A stretch of 64,000 nucleotides of DNA from CBDCWQ01 sp965223435 (GTDB lineage Bacteria; Myxococcota; Kuafuiibacteriia; Kuafuiibacteriales; Kuafuiibacteriaceae): positions 1,550,001-1,614,000 of the forward strand of contig CBDCWQ010000023.1 in assembly GCA_965223435.1 (NCBI GenBank). Reading direction: 5' to 3'. A program made the translations under genes and the position numbers. Below are positions 1-8,304 of the stretch, in pieces; positions within the stretch are counted from its first letter, which is position 1; every line of letters begins with the position of its first letter. Below the pieces are notes generated by a model. It was not told where the DNA came from and ran no database searches. It saw only the letters and a program-made list of their open reading frames with translations.

Positions 1-186
1 GGGAACGGAGGGGGGGCCAGGGGGCTTTGCTTTTTCGGCCGCCGGCTTGTCGGTCGTGGGCTTGGAGGCCGCTGCTTTTGGCGCATCTTGCTTTTGGGCC
101 TCGGGATCGGTCTTCTTTGCTTCGCAGGCCAGGTTTAGGGTCCATAGAAGCGCGATGGCCGAAGCCGATGATCGGTGCAGTTTCAT
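1..186 (-). CDS. Putative lipoprotein or secreted protein, N-terminal part (runs off the window)
   Basis: An ATG at 186 on the minus strand opens 62 codons that stay open to base 1. The N-terminus (MKLHRSSASAIALLWTLNLAC) has a basic start, a hydrophobic stretch and a cysteine preceded by Leu-Ala, so it resembles a type II signal peptide. The -3 residue is Asn, which is not canonical, so lipidation is uncertain. After the Cys the chain is rich in Ala, Lys and Pro, typical of a flexible periplasmic linker. It starts 11 bp after the stop of the upstream gene on the same strand, so the two are probably co-transcribed. The function-bearing part lies outside the window. Confidence 0.6.
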   Translation of the reverse strand, partial: MKLHRSSASAIALLWTLNLACEAKKTDPEAQKQDAPKAAASKPTTDKPAAEKAKPPGPPSVP

Positions 187-197
187 GGGGCGGCACC

Positions 198-758
198 CTA
201 ACGGAACTTGGCCTTCCTGGATACCCTCATGTTCCGAGTATCCCCGAGATAGTGTTGGCCCGCGAGCCCGAATCCGAGCAGCAACAAGAGGAAAAGGGCG
301 GTCCGCCCCAGGGCGAGGCGTCGCGGCCCTCGGACCCTGGGGAAGCCAATCCGGTGTATTTTTTCCGCGGCCATGTCGAAGAGCAAGATTCCATCGACCC
401 GAAAGGCACAGGCGTATTCGAGGAGCTGCCTTCGGGTGCGGCGGCCGGTCGGATCGGGCGCCTGGCGTCCGGACTTCACTTCCGCGACATAGGTCTTCGC
501 ACCCTTTTTGAGGAGGAGATCGGCCCGAAGCTCGATCTCAACTGTTTCCCCATCCACGGTCATGGTGGTCATTCCCCGTACTTGGTCGTCCAAAACCCGG
601 TAGCCGGCGCGCACTGCGAGGCCAAGCGCTTGTTTTTCTGCACCTCGCGCCACCCTGAACATCCGTTGTAGTCGCCACTTTCGGAGTTGTTTGGACAGAA
701 CGGCCGCAACCAACGCGGCAGCGACCACGCCGGCTGTGCCCACTGCCCAGGGTTCCAT
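198..758 (-). CDS. Membrane-anchored PD-(D/E)XK nuclease-fold protein (putative)
   Basis: The start chosen is the ATG at 758 (MEPWAVGTAG), because a membrane segment follows directly; longer starts add a low-complexity leader. The order is an N-terminal membrane segment (about residues 3-22), a basic juxtamembrane stretch, a soluble domain, and a second hydrophobic segment (LFLLLLLGFGLAG) near the C-terminus. The soluble domain contains RADLLLKKG followed by YVAEVKSG, which matches the D-x(n)-E-x-K active-site signature of restriction-endonuclease-like folds, seen also in membrane-bound nuclease-like proteins. An Arg-rich helix with a YACAF segment follows. The substrate is unknown. It is the first gene of a minus-strand pair with the lipoprotein-like gene at 1-186. 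The fold call rests on the motif only. Confidence 0.6.
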   Translation of the reverse strand: MEPWAVGTAGVVAAALVAAVLSKQLRKWRLQRMFRVARGAEKQALGLAVRAGYRVLDDQVRGMTTMTVDGETVEIELRADLLLKKGAKTYVAEVKSGRQAPDPTGRRTRRQLLEYACAFRVDGILLFDMAAEKIHRIGFPRVRGPRRLALGRTALFLLLLLGFGLAGQHYLGDTRNMRVSRKAKFR

Positions 759-915
759 GACCCTGAGGCTACGGTTTGGACCGCGGGAGTCAAGAATCGG
801 ACACAGCGCGGGTTCGGTGACTGGCGCCCGCGCCCCAGCGGCGGTATGCAATGAACTATGGGATCACCCGGCTGGTCGTTGTGCCGATGCCATAACCGGT
901 GGGACGGTGGTTTGT

Positions 916-1773
916 ATGAGGCGTGAATGCGGGACCGTCATGGAGGATCCGATGGTCCAAGGTGCCGTAGCGTTTCTCAAAGAAGTTCCGTTTTTCCGAG
1001 TGCTGCCCGAACCCTTTGTGGAACAAATCGCCGAGCAGGCGCGGCGGGTTCGCTACGAGGCGGGTGGCATCGTGATCCGCCAAGGGGAGGCTGGTCGCCA
1101 TTTTTTTGTCATGCTCAAAGGCATGGTCCACGTGACCCAAGAAAGTGCGGGGGGCCACAAAACAAGGCTGGCGACCCTCCGGCCTGGGGATTGGTTCGGC
1201 GAAGTGGCTCTGTTGGATTCGGTGCCGGGGACTGCGAGCGTTATTGCGGATGGGGCGGTCGAAGTTCTTTGCATCGGGCGGCGCGCTTTAGAAGAGGTTG
1301 TGTTGGGGTCCGAAGATCGGGACGTCATTGCGCTGATACGAGGTGCGGCCGCGCTGAGGCGCTCTCCGGCCTTTTCCCACTTGTCGTCTTTGAGCCTGAC
1401 CGAGTTCCTGGCGGAAGCCACGCCGCTCAGTGTCCAATCGGATGATGTCGTGATCCGCGAAGGCTACGAGGGTGATGCTTTTTATGTGGTCCTCGAAGGG
1501 GTCTTTGATGTGGTCAGAAGCGGTCAGGCCCAGCCGATCGCGCGACTTGGTGCGGGGGATCATTTTGGAGAAATGGCGATTCTCAATGCGTTGCCCGGTC
1601 ACGCGTCGGTGGTTGCTCGCCAGCCGGGGAGTTTGTTGTCCTTGGGCAAGGCTGCGTTTCGCGCTTTTGTGGAGCGGCACCTTTCGGTGAGCGCGGGGCT
1701 CGAGCGATTGGCGGTGAGAAGAATGCAATTGTACCTCGGCTCATTTGCATGGCATCCGAACACCAGCCGTTGA
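916..1773 (+). CDS. Tandem cyclic-nucleotide-binding-domain (CNBD) protein
   Basis: Two consecutive CNBD/CRP-type beta-barrel domains (about residues 25-140 and 160-275) and no DNA-binding HTH. Each carries a phosphate-binding-cassette-like sequence: GDWFGEVALL...PGTASV and GDHFGEMAIL...PGHASV. In cAMP binders the cassette has an Arg that holds the phosphate (R-A-A/T). Here that position is Thr in one domain and His in the other, so nucleotide binding is doubtful. The domain pair resembles regulatory subunits or stand-alone sensory modules. The ATG at 916 is preferred; an in-frame ATG at 940 is an alternative. It is transcribed divergently from the nuclease-fold gene and its 3' end is followed by a hexanucleotide array. 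Confidence 0.75.
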   Translation: MRRECGTVMEDPMVQGAVAFLKEVPFFRVLPEPFVEQIAEQARRVRYEAGGIVIRQGEAGRHFFVMLKGMVHVTQESAGGHKTRLATLRPGDWFGEVALLDSVPGTASVIADGAVEVLCIGRRALEEVVLGSEDRDVIALIRGAAALRRSPAFSHLSSLSLTEFLAEATPLSVQSDDVVIREGYEGDAFYVVLEGVFDVVRSGQAQPIARLGAGDHFGEMAILNALPGHASVVARQPGSLLSLGKAAFRAFVERHLSVSAGLERLAVRRMQLYLGSFAWHPNTSR

Positions 1774-1823
1774 AGTTTGTGGCGTGGTCGTAGTTGTTGC
1801 CTCTGGTGCGGGAGTGGACCAAT

Positions 1824-1935
<112 letters not shown>

Positions 1936-1976
1936 TGAGATCTAGGGTCGGGACCTCGCGTGGTGCGATGGGCTCT

Positions 1977-3401
1977 TTAGGGGGAGAGGATGGACGTGAC
2001 CAGGGCGTCGGGAAGTTGGCCGGTGTGTTGAAAGGCGCGCATATGCAGAATGGGCTGGGTTCCGACTTCTGCGGTGGTCTGGCCGTCTATTTTTGTGGTG
2101 TATTTTTTGGGGTGGAAGGGGCGCAGGGGATCGGGTGACGATCCGAGCTTTGCCAAAAGGGCATGGAGGGCGTCAAGGGAGTTCATTTTCATGAACGGGC
2201 ACGTGGCGCAGCCTCCGGCGGTAGAGCAACCTTCGCCACCGGCTACTCCGGGGACGATGCCGAGTCTCTGATCTTCGCTGGGGGCGATGGCTTCGTCGGC
2301 CACCGGAAAGATGATTTCCACTTCGCGCGCAGAGTGGCTTTGTTTTTTGAGCAACGCTTGCGTTTCTTGCACGATGGAAGTCACCATGCCGGCTTCGGTT
2401 CCGAGGACAAAACGAACACGACCTTCAGGGGTGTCTGCCAATTTTCTTTTTACAAAATCGAGGATGTTGGAGGTTGAACCAACCACGCCACGGTTTTGTT
2501 GTTGGGCATCGAGTGCGAGGCGAAACATTTCACCCGGAACCTCCAAGTGGGCGGTCAGGCAGGCGTCGCTGTAGTGATTCTGAATGTGTTCGACCACTCT
2601 TTGTCCGAACATGTGATGAACGATGCAGACGCCCTGCTCGAAGTGGTGAAAGCGTTTGAGCAGTGCTTCGACGGAGCGTTTGCTATGTTCTTTGTGCAGT
2701 TTTTGAATGGCATCATCGTCCATCGACAAGAGGCCCGTGAGGAGCTCTTTGAGATTTTGGCCCATGTAGGTATCGGGGCCGAAAAAGAGGTTGAGGTCCG
2801 GGACTTGGGCGAAGGCCTGAAGAACGGTGGCGACGACGTTGGACGAGGTGGCGGTGATGGTGGGGACCATGTGGTGGGCTTTGGCTTTGAGGTCCAAGCT
2901 GGTGTTGATGTACACCACGTGAAGGGCATGTTCGGTCTGTTGTGCGCGCCTGAGGTAGTTTTTGTAACTTTCGGAGTCGGCGGCTTCGGCAAGGGTGCAG
3001 CCTATAGGGTCTTGGGCTACGCGGTAGACGGGGACGTCGTGGTGCCCCTTGGCGTCGAGAATGGCCCGAACGTTTTCGGACATGAAGTCCACGCCCAAAA
3101 CGACGATGATGCGGGCCCCAGATTCCACCATGCGGACGGCCGCGTCGGCCATCACGAGCGAGTCGGAAACGTGCACGTGATCCCAGCGGGAGGCGTGGAG
3201 CAGGCCTTGTATCTCTGGGTCCATGTAGTAGTGGGCGACCACGCCCACGGCATGGGCCTCGAGCGATGCGCGAAGGCGCTTGGCCTCATCGGGGTCGGGG
3301 TCTAGGTAAAGGGCTTGGGCTTGGGCAAAACTTCCTTCGGCTTCGAGGGCGTCGGCTTTGATGACCAAAGAAGGAAAGGGGCCAGATTCGGCGACGGACA
3401 T
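1977..3401 (-). CDS. nadA: Quinolinate synthase NadA
   Basis: Condenses iminoaspartate with dihydroxyacetone phosphate to quinolinate in de novo NAD synthesis, using a [4Fe-4S] cluster. At 474 aa it is longer than the common ~350-aa bacterial form. It shows the expected features: VVAHYYMDPEIQ near the N-terminus, HVSDSLVMADAA, TATSSNVV, FGPDTYMGQNL, and a late cysteine-rich segment (CSTAGGCATCPFMKMN) that includes the C-terminal cluster ligand. Cluster cysteines are also available at PIGCT and GVCIVHH. It lies 31 bp downstream of the CPBP-protease gene on the same strand, so the two probably share a transcript. Family assignment is confident. Confidence 0.93.
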   Translation of the reverse strand: MSVAESGPFPSLVIKADALEAEGSFAQAQALYLDPDPDEAKRLRASLEAHAVGVVAHYYMDPEIQGLLHASRWDHVHVSDSLVMADAAVRMVESGARIIVVLGVDFMSENVRAILDAKGHHDVPVYRVAQDPIGCTLAEAADSESYKNYLRRAQQTEHALHVVYINTSLDLKAKAHHMVPTITATSSNVVATVLQAFAQVPDLNLFFGPDTYMGQNLKELLTGLLSMDDDAIQKLHKEHSKRSVEALLKRFHHFEQGVCIVHHMFGQRVVEHIQNHYSDACLTAHLEVPGEMFRLALDAQQQNRGVVGSTSNILDFVKRKLADTPEGRVRFVLGTEAGMVTSIVQETQALLKKQSHSAREVEIIFPVADEAIAPSEDQRLGIVPGVAGGEGCSTAGGCATCPFMKMNSLDALHALLAKLGSSPDPLRPFHPKKYTTKIDGQTTAEVGTQPILHMRAFQHTGQLPDALVTSILSP

Positions 3402-3432
3402 GCCCCATTTCTTAACATAGCCCTGGGCGGGT

Positions 3433-4068
3433 TTACGGGCTTTGTGGAGATGCGCCAGACCGATCGGGGGAATGCCCCGAAGGTTTCTTCGGTTTCCCAG
3501 GGGCTTGCCAGTCGGAAACGAACTTGAGGTTCAAAAAATTGATCACAAAATGACCGGCAATGGGCGCTGCCACCGATTGCGTCCGTTCGAAGGCCAACCC
3601 AAAACAAAACCCCACCGCACCGGCGCTGAGGGTCCAAGGCAAGAGGTCCTTGTTTTTGGGCCAATGGGCGAGGGCGAAAAGCAAGGTTGCGGCTCCCAGA
3701 CCGAGCACCGGTTGCAAGGCGCCGCGGAAAAACAATTCTTCGCCGACCGACGAGAGGCAGGCCAACCAAAAGGTGTCTCGGTAAGTGAGGGTCCCGAGGA
3801 TGTCCTGAAACCACTTCATCAATCTTTGCGCGCTCGGGGTCTGAACCAACAGGCGGGAGGCAAGGACGATCCCCAGGCCGAAGCCGAGTCCGATGGCCGC
3901 TTGCCCGAGGACGCTGGTTTGGGATGGGCTCGGTCCGAGGGGGATGAGTGAGGGCTGCCCGGTGGCCACGCGGATGACCAGGGCCATGCCGGTCATGCCC
4001 GTGTAGAAAATTGTGGCCAAAACGAGGGTCTGGTGCCTGGGTGTTTGGGATGGCATGGGATGTGGCAT
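3433..4068 (-). CDS. CPBP-family intramembrane glutamic endopeptidase
   Basis: Multi-pass membrane protein with the CPBP/Abi motifs in order: motif 1 GEELFFRGAL (the EExxxR glutamates and arginine), motif 2 ALAHWP (catalytic His), and motif 3 AAPIAGHFVINFLN (His and Asn). Family members include the Rce1-type CAAX proteases. In bacteria the substrates are mostly unknown, with roles in bacteriocin immunity or protein maturation. The start at 4068 (MPHPMPSQTP) is preferred because AAGAAGAG lies upstream; an ATG at 4113 has no visible ribosome site. It is upstream of nadA on the same strand and divergent from tldD. Confidence 0.85.
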   Translation of the reverse strand: MPHPMPSQTPRHQTLVLATIFYTGMTGMALVIRVATGQPSLIPLGPSPSQTSVLGQAAIGLGFGLGIVLASRLLVQTPSAQRLMKWFQDILGTLTYRDTFWLACLSSVGEELFFRGALQPVLGLGAATLLFALAHWPKNKDLLPWTLSAGAVGFCFGLAFERTQSVAAPIAGHFVINFLNLKFVSDWQAPGKPKKPSGHSPDRSGASPQSP

Positions 4069-4169
4069 CGTCGACAAACGGCTCTTCTTAACCCCGATGG
4101 GGATGGGGGTCATGGGCTTTGGCCCGGGGGCGTTGGAATTTGTTCGGAGGCGCTGATACCCTTCGCGCT

Positions 4170-5615
4170 ATGTCTTCTGTATATCGCGCCCCTTTTGGGG
4201 TCGACGGCGACATTCCAGTCGATGAGGCCATGCTCGAACGCATGCTCGGACAGGCGCTCCATGCGGGGGGTCACTACGCGGATCTGTATTTTCAGTATCG
4301 GGTTGCGGGGGCCATCAGCTTGGAGGAAGGCATCGTGAAGAGCGCCAGCCGCGGTGTGGGCATGGGTCTCGGAGTGCGGGTCCAAAAGGACGATGCGACC
4401 GGATACGCCTATACCGAATCGTTCGATCCTGAGGCCATGGCGGATGCGGCTCGGACGGCGAGTCAGGTCGCCAGCGGCGGGGGCGCTTCTCCCGTAAAAA
4501 CCCCCAAGAGTAGGCCTTTGCCTCGTCGGTATGTTCAGGAGGAACGTTCGTTTGCGGTTCCGGGTGAACAAAAGTGCGCATTGCTTCGCCGTCTGGACCG
4601 CGCAGCCAGGGCCTATGACCCGCGCATCGTTCGGGTGCAAGCCTCCCTTTCCGAAGAGTGGACCGAGATCCTCATCGCCACCAGCGATGGAAGCTTGGTT
4701 CGCGATCAGCAGCCTTTGCTCTGTTTGCGGGCCATGGCCATCGCGGAATCTGGGGCCCACCGTCAAACCGGGACCGTCGGAGGGGGTGGGCGCGTCGGCC
4801 TGGAGTACTTTGTGCTTCCCGGGCACACGCCTGAGGCCTATGGGCGGGAAGCCGCCCGGGTCGCGGTGGCCATGCTTGAGGCCAAGGAGGCGCCTGCCGG
4901 TGAGTTTCCGGTGGTGTTATCGGCGGGGGACAGCGGCGTTTTGCTGCACGAGGCGGTGGGGCATGGCTTGGAGGCGGACTTCAACCGCCGGAAAAGCTCA
5001 AACTATTCGGGACGCGTCGGGCAACCGGTGGCCAGCGAATTGGTGACGGTGGTGGATGATCCGCGATATCCCCATGGGCGAGGGAGCATCAACGTGGATG
5101 ACGAAGGCCAAGAAGCGGTTCCGGTTCGACTGATCGAAGACGGAATTCTTGCGGGTTATATGCACGATCGCCAAAGCGGTCGGCATTTTGATGTGTCGAG
5201 TGCCAACGGCCGCCGACAAAGCTTTCGGCACGTGCCCCTTCCCCGAATGACCAACACTTTGTTGTTGGGAGGTCCCCATACCGAAGAAGAGATCATTCAG
5301 AGTGTCCAATACGGAATTTTGGCGAAACGTTTTTCCGGCGGGCAGGTGGACATCTCCAACGGAGACTTTGTGTTCTCGCTGACCGAGAGCTATCTCATTG
5401 AAGACGGCAAGGTGACGGTACCGCTCAAGGGCGTGAACCTTATCGGGAATGGCCCCGAAGTCCTGGCCAAGGTCGACATGCTTGCGGCCGATGTTCAGCT
5501 GTCCGACGGCAGCTGGACTTGTGGCAAAGACGGACAGTCGGTACCGGTCGGCGTAGGCTGTCCGACGATGCGAATTTCGGGCATGACCGTGGGCGGTACG
5601 AAGGTTGGAGGCTGA
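4170..5615 (+). CDS. tldD: Metalloprotease subunit TldD
   Basis: The catalytic subunit of the TldD/TldE heterodimeric zinc protease, which degrades unfolded peptides and matures some RiPPs such as microcin B17. The HExxxH motif is visible (LLHEAVGHGLEADF, about residue 270), followed by the conserved SELVTVVDDPR and DDEGQEAVP segments and a C-terminal FSGGQVDISNGDFVF block. The length (481 aa) is normal. The ATG at 4170 (MSSVYRAPFG) starts the conserved region; upstream codons are not supported. It is immediately followed by its partner gene with essentially no gap. Confidence 0.95.
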   Translation: MSSVYRAPFGVDGDIPVDEAMLERMLGQALHAGGHYADLYFQYRVAGAISLEEGIVKSASRGVGMGLGVRVQKDDATGYAYTESFDPEAMADAARTASQVASGGGASPVKTPKSRPLPRRYVQEERSFAVPGEQKCALLRRLDRAARAYDPRIVRVQASLSEEWTEILIATSDGSLVRDQQPLLCLRAMAIAESGAHRQTGTVGGGGRVGLEYFVLPGHTPEAYGREAARVAVAMLEAKEAPAGEFPVVLSAGDSGVLLHEAVGHGLEADFNRRKSSNYSGRVGQPVASELVTVVDDPRYPHGRGSINVDDEGQEAVPVRLIEDGILAGYMHDRQSGRHFDVSSANGRRQSFRHVPLPRMTNTLLLGGPHTEEEIIQSVQYGILAKRFSGGQVDISNGDFVFSLTESYLIEDGKVTVPLKGVNLIGNGPEVLAKVDMLAADVQLSDGSWTCGKDGQSVPVGVGCPTMRISGMTVGGTKVGG

Positions 5616-5616
5616 T

Positions 5617-6990
5617 ATGGGTGAGGTTGAAGAACAAGATATTCAGGCGATGAAGGCGCTCGGCGAAGCGCTGGCCGAGCGTGCCAAGAAGAAAGGGGCC
5701 ACGACCGCCGAAGTGCTTCTTTGTCGGGCGCGGGAGCTCAGCACCAAGGTTCGCATGGGTGAACCCGAGCTTGTGCAAGAGGCTGCGACCTATGGGGTCG
5801 GGCTTCGGGTGTTCCGGGAAGGAAAAAGCGCCCAAACCCACACCTCGGATACCTCTTCGGCCGGTCAGGAGGCGCTTCTTTCGGACGCCATGGAGCTTTT
5901 GGATTTTTCGGAACGTGACCCGGAGCTGGCTCCGGCAGATCCGGCCTTGTTCGCGCGTTCGGTGCCCGAGCTTGGTCTTTTTGATTCCGAAAGCCGAAAC
6001 ATTGACGCCCAAGGGGCCAAAGATCGGGCCCTCGAGGCCGAAACGGCCGCCTTCGAAACGGACGCGCGGGTCAAAAACAGCGAAGGGGCGCGTTTTTTTC
6101 GGACCTTGACCTCGCGGGTGCTGGTGAGCAGCAGCGGGTTTTCAGAAGGGTATTGTGGGAGCTACCAGCGCATCAGTGTAGAGCCGGTTGTGGACGACGA
6201 GGGCAAAAAGAAGCGCTCCGAAGGGTACTGGGATGGTCGGCGTACGGTGGCGGACCTGGCGTCGCCTCGTTCGGTGGGAAAAGAAGCGGCCTTGCGGACC
6301 CTCGCCCGACTCGGGTCGAGGAAAGTACCGTCGTGTGAAGTGCCGGTCGTCTTTGATCCGGATGCGGCGCGGGCGCTCCTTTCACTCTTTTTCTCCACGG
6401 TGTCCGGCCACGCCATCTACCGAAGAGGCAGTTATCTGTGTGATCAAGAAGGCAGCCAAGTGGCGAGCGAGAAGGTGACCATTGTCGATGACCCGCTTCT
6501 TGAGGGCCTACCCGGTTCCAGGCCGTTCGACGGTGAGGGGCTTGCGGCCAGGACCAATGTGGTTGTGGAGTCCGGAGTTCTCAAAAACTACCTTCTCGAC
6601 ACCTACAGTGCCCAAAAGTTGGGAAAGAAGAGCAATGGATGCGCCTCCCGGGGCCTCGGGGGGCGGCCCACGGTGGGGGCCAGCAACTTTCACCTTCTTC
6701 CGGGCAACCAGAGCCCCGAAGAAATCATCGCGGGGGTGGACCGCGGTTTGTACGTCACCGGAACCATGGGATTTGGTTTCAACGCGGTCACCGGGGATTT
6801 CAGTCGGGGCGCCGAAGGTTTTTGGATTGAAAACGGTAGGCGGACCTATCCGGTGGGCGAGATCACCATCGCGCTCAATTTCAAGGATTTGTGGCCGCGG
6901 GTCGATGCGGTGGGCAACGATCTGGACCCTAAAACCGGCATGTGTGCGCCTACCTTTCGGGTACGCGCCATGACCCTTGCGGGAACTTGA
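5617..6990 (+). CDS. pmbA: Metalloprotease subunit TldE/PmbA
   Basis: The non-catalytic partner of TldD: it keeps the fold but lacks HExxxH, as expected. Recognisable segments are VTIVDDPLLEGLPGSRPFDGEG split by normal spacing, SNFHLLPGNQSPEEII and GFGFNAVTGDFSRGAEGFWI near the C-terminus. The ATG at 5617 follows the tldD stop (5613-5615) by one base and has a good GGAGG site inside the tldD 3' end (5607-5611), so the two subunits are translationally coupled and should be made in equal amounts. The 457-aa length fits the family. Confidence 0.94.
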   Translation: MGEVEEQDIQAMKALGEALAERAKKKGATTAEVLLCRARELSTKVRMGEPELVQEAATYGVGLRVFREGKSAQTHTSDTSSAGQEALLSDAMELLDFSERDPELAPADPALFARSVPELGLFDSESRNIDAQGAKDRALEAETAAFETDARVKNSEGARFFRTLTSRVLVSSSGFSEGYCGSYQRISVEPVVDDEGKKKRSEGYWDGRRTVADLASPRSVGKEAALRTLARLGSRKVPSCEVPVVFDPDAARALLSLFFSTVSGHAIYRRGSYLCDQEGSQVASEKVTIVDDPLLEGLPGSRPFDGEGLAARTNVVVESGVLKNYLLDTYSAQKLGKKSNGCASRGLGGRPTVGASNFHLLPGNQSPEEIIAGVDRGLYVTGTMGFGFNAVTGDFSRGAEGFWIENGRRTYPVGEITIALNFKDLWPRVDAVGNDLDPKTGMCAPTFRVRAMTLAGT

Positions 6991-6992
6991 GT

Positions 6993-7014
6993 CTCGAGGT
7001 GCCGACGCCTCGAG
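6993..7014 (+). terminator. Hairpin after tldD-pmbA
   Basis: CTCGAGG (6993-6999) pairs with CCTCGAG (7008-7014) across an 8-nt loop, two bases after the pmbA stop. There is no clear T-tract, so termination is inferred from position and stem only. Confidence 0.45.
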
Positions 7015-7122
7015 CGGTGTCGGCCGAGCGGTCGGTTTGCCCCCGTCTCGTGGGAGGCTTTTTGCAGAAGTGGCTTGGTTTCGGGCTGGTCTTTGGACGG
7101 CGTATGGGGTCTAAGGTTCTCC

Positions 7123-7542
7123 GTGCGTTATCTTCACAGTATGATTCGGGTTTGCGATCTTGAGGCGGCCCTCGCCTTTTTTGTCGACCAGCTGGGTTTG
7201 GTACAGACTCGGAGAAAAGACCACACGAAGGGGCGGTTTACGTTGGTGTTTTTGGCAACTGAGCCAGGCGCTCCAGAAATTGAGCTGACCCACAACTGGG
7301 ATCAGGAAGACGCTTATTCGACCGGTCGAAACTTTGGGCACTTGGCCTACGAAGTGGATAACGTCTACGAACTGTGTGCGAAGCTTCAGTCTCAGGGCGT
7401 GAAGATTCTCCGCCCACCGCGCGATGGTCGTATGGCCTTTGTGCGTTCGCCCGACCAGATCTCCATCGAGCTTCTCCAAAAAGGTGAACCCTTGCCGCCC
7501 CAAGAGCCTTGGGTATCGATGCCGAGCTCCGGTGAATGGTAG
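7123..7542 (+). CDS. gloA: Lactoylglutathione lyase (glyoxalase I, VOC superfamily)
   Basis: Isomerises the methylglyoxal-glutathione hemithioacetal to S-lactoylglutathione. I start it at the GTG at 7123, which gives VRYLHSMIRVCDL, the usual family N-terminus with the first metal-binding His; AAGG lies a few bases upstream. The four metal ligands of the E. coli-type enzyme are all present: H in LHSMIRV, E in PEIELTHNW, H in FGHLAYEV and E in ISIELLQ. At 139 aa it matches the family length. The insertion between the first His and Glu is short, as in Ni-type GloA. It is convergent with the next gene. Confidence 0.92.
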   Translation: MRYLHSMIRVCDLEAALAFFVDQLGLVQTRRKDHTKGRFTLVFLATEPGAPEIELTHNWDQEDAYSTGRNFGHLAYEVDNVYELCAKLQSQGVKILRPPRDGRMAFVRSPDQISIELLQKGEPLPPQEPWVSMPSSGEW

Positions 7543-7600
7543 ACGACAACATGTTCCCCGCGACTCGAAATGTGCGTCGTCTGAGAGGATCCCCGTCGGA

Positions 7601-8152
7601 CTATTTTCGAGAAAGTTGGGGGGATGCGACCTTACGCAGCGCGTTTTCGAGGACGTGCCTTAGGGCGGCGTCACGGCGTGCTTTCGGGGTGTAGCTGACC
7701 GCGCTGTGGTCGAAGGTCAGTACGCCGTCTTTGAGGTAGAACCGTCGCGCCCAGCCGTCACGGCCCAGTTTTTCGCCGACGGTGTTGAGAAGCACGATGC
7801 GCTTGATCCCTTTTTGGGCGGCTTCTTTTTGCCAGGTGTCCTGAGTGAATTCTTCGAAGACGTCGGTCAATGTGCCGAAGATGATCTCTTCGAAACCTTT
7901 GGTGTAGAAATTCCCGTGGAACCCTTTCACGGCAAAGGTCTGCCAGCGAATGTCGAGCTCGACCTCAAACCCGAGTGCCTCGTTCAGCTTCTTGTGCAAC
8001 TCGGGTAACTTGTTCTGCCGCACCTGCTCGACCGCTTGTTTTTCTTTGGGGCCGGGGGCATTGAGCGACTGGAGTTCTGTAGCGAGCGCGGCGGTGGAGG
8101 CGAGGCTGGCGGTGAGGGCGAGTAGGGCGGTGTGGGCGGTTTTGGTGTTCAT
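7601..8152 (-). CDS. Small secreted protein of unknown function
   Basis: 183 aa from the ATG at 8152 (MNTKTAHTALLALTASLAST), which has a strong AAAGGAAG site. Residues 1-25 form a Sec signal peptide ending ...AALA. The mature chain is mixed alpha/beta with a conserved-looking core (FEVELDIRWQTFAV, then KRIVLLNTVGEKLGRDG and DGVLTFDHSAVSY). I do not recognise the family. It is the first gene downstream of the giant protein on the same strand (153-bp gap), the position where polymorphic-toxin immunity genes usually lie. That role is only a hypothesis. Confidence 0.7.
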   Translation of the reverse strand: MNTKTAHTALLALTASLASTAALATELQSLNAPGPKEKQAVEQVRQNKLPELHKKLNEALGFEVELDIRWQTFAVKGFHGNFYTKGFEEIIFGTLTDVFEEFTQDTWQKEAAQKGIKRIVLLNTVGEKLGRDGWARRFYLKDGVLTFDHSAVSYTPKARRDAALRHVLENALRKVASPQLSRK

Positions 8153-8304
8153 GGGGTCTTCCTTTCGTGTCGGTGCGTGGGATAAATGAAGATAGCAGTC
8201 CCGGCTTGCGGGCACGGTGTGCACGATCACAGTTTGGCACACAAAACGCATTTTTGGTTGCGTTGTGTGGCCGGGGAAGTAGACGTGGCGTGATGAAGAC
8301 GCTG

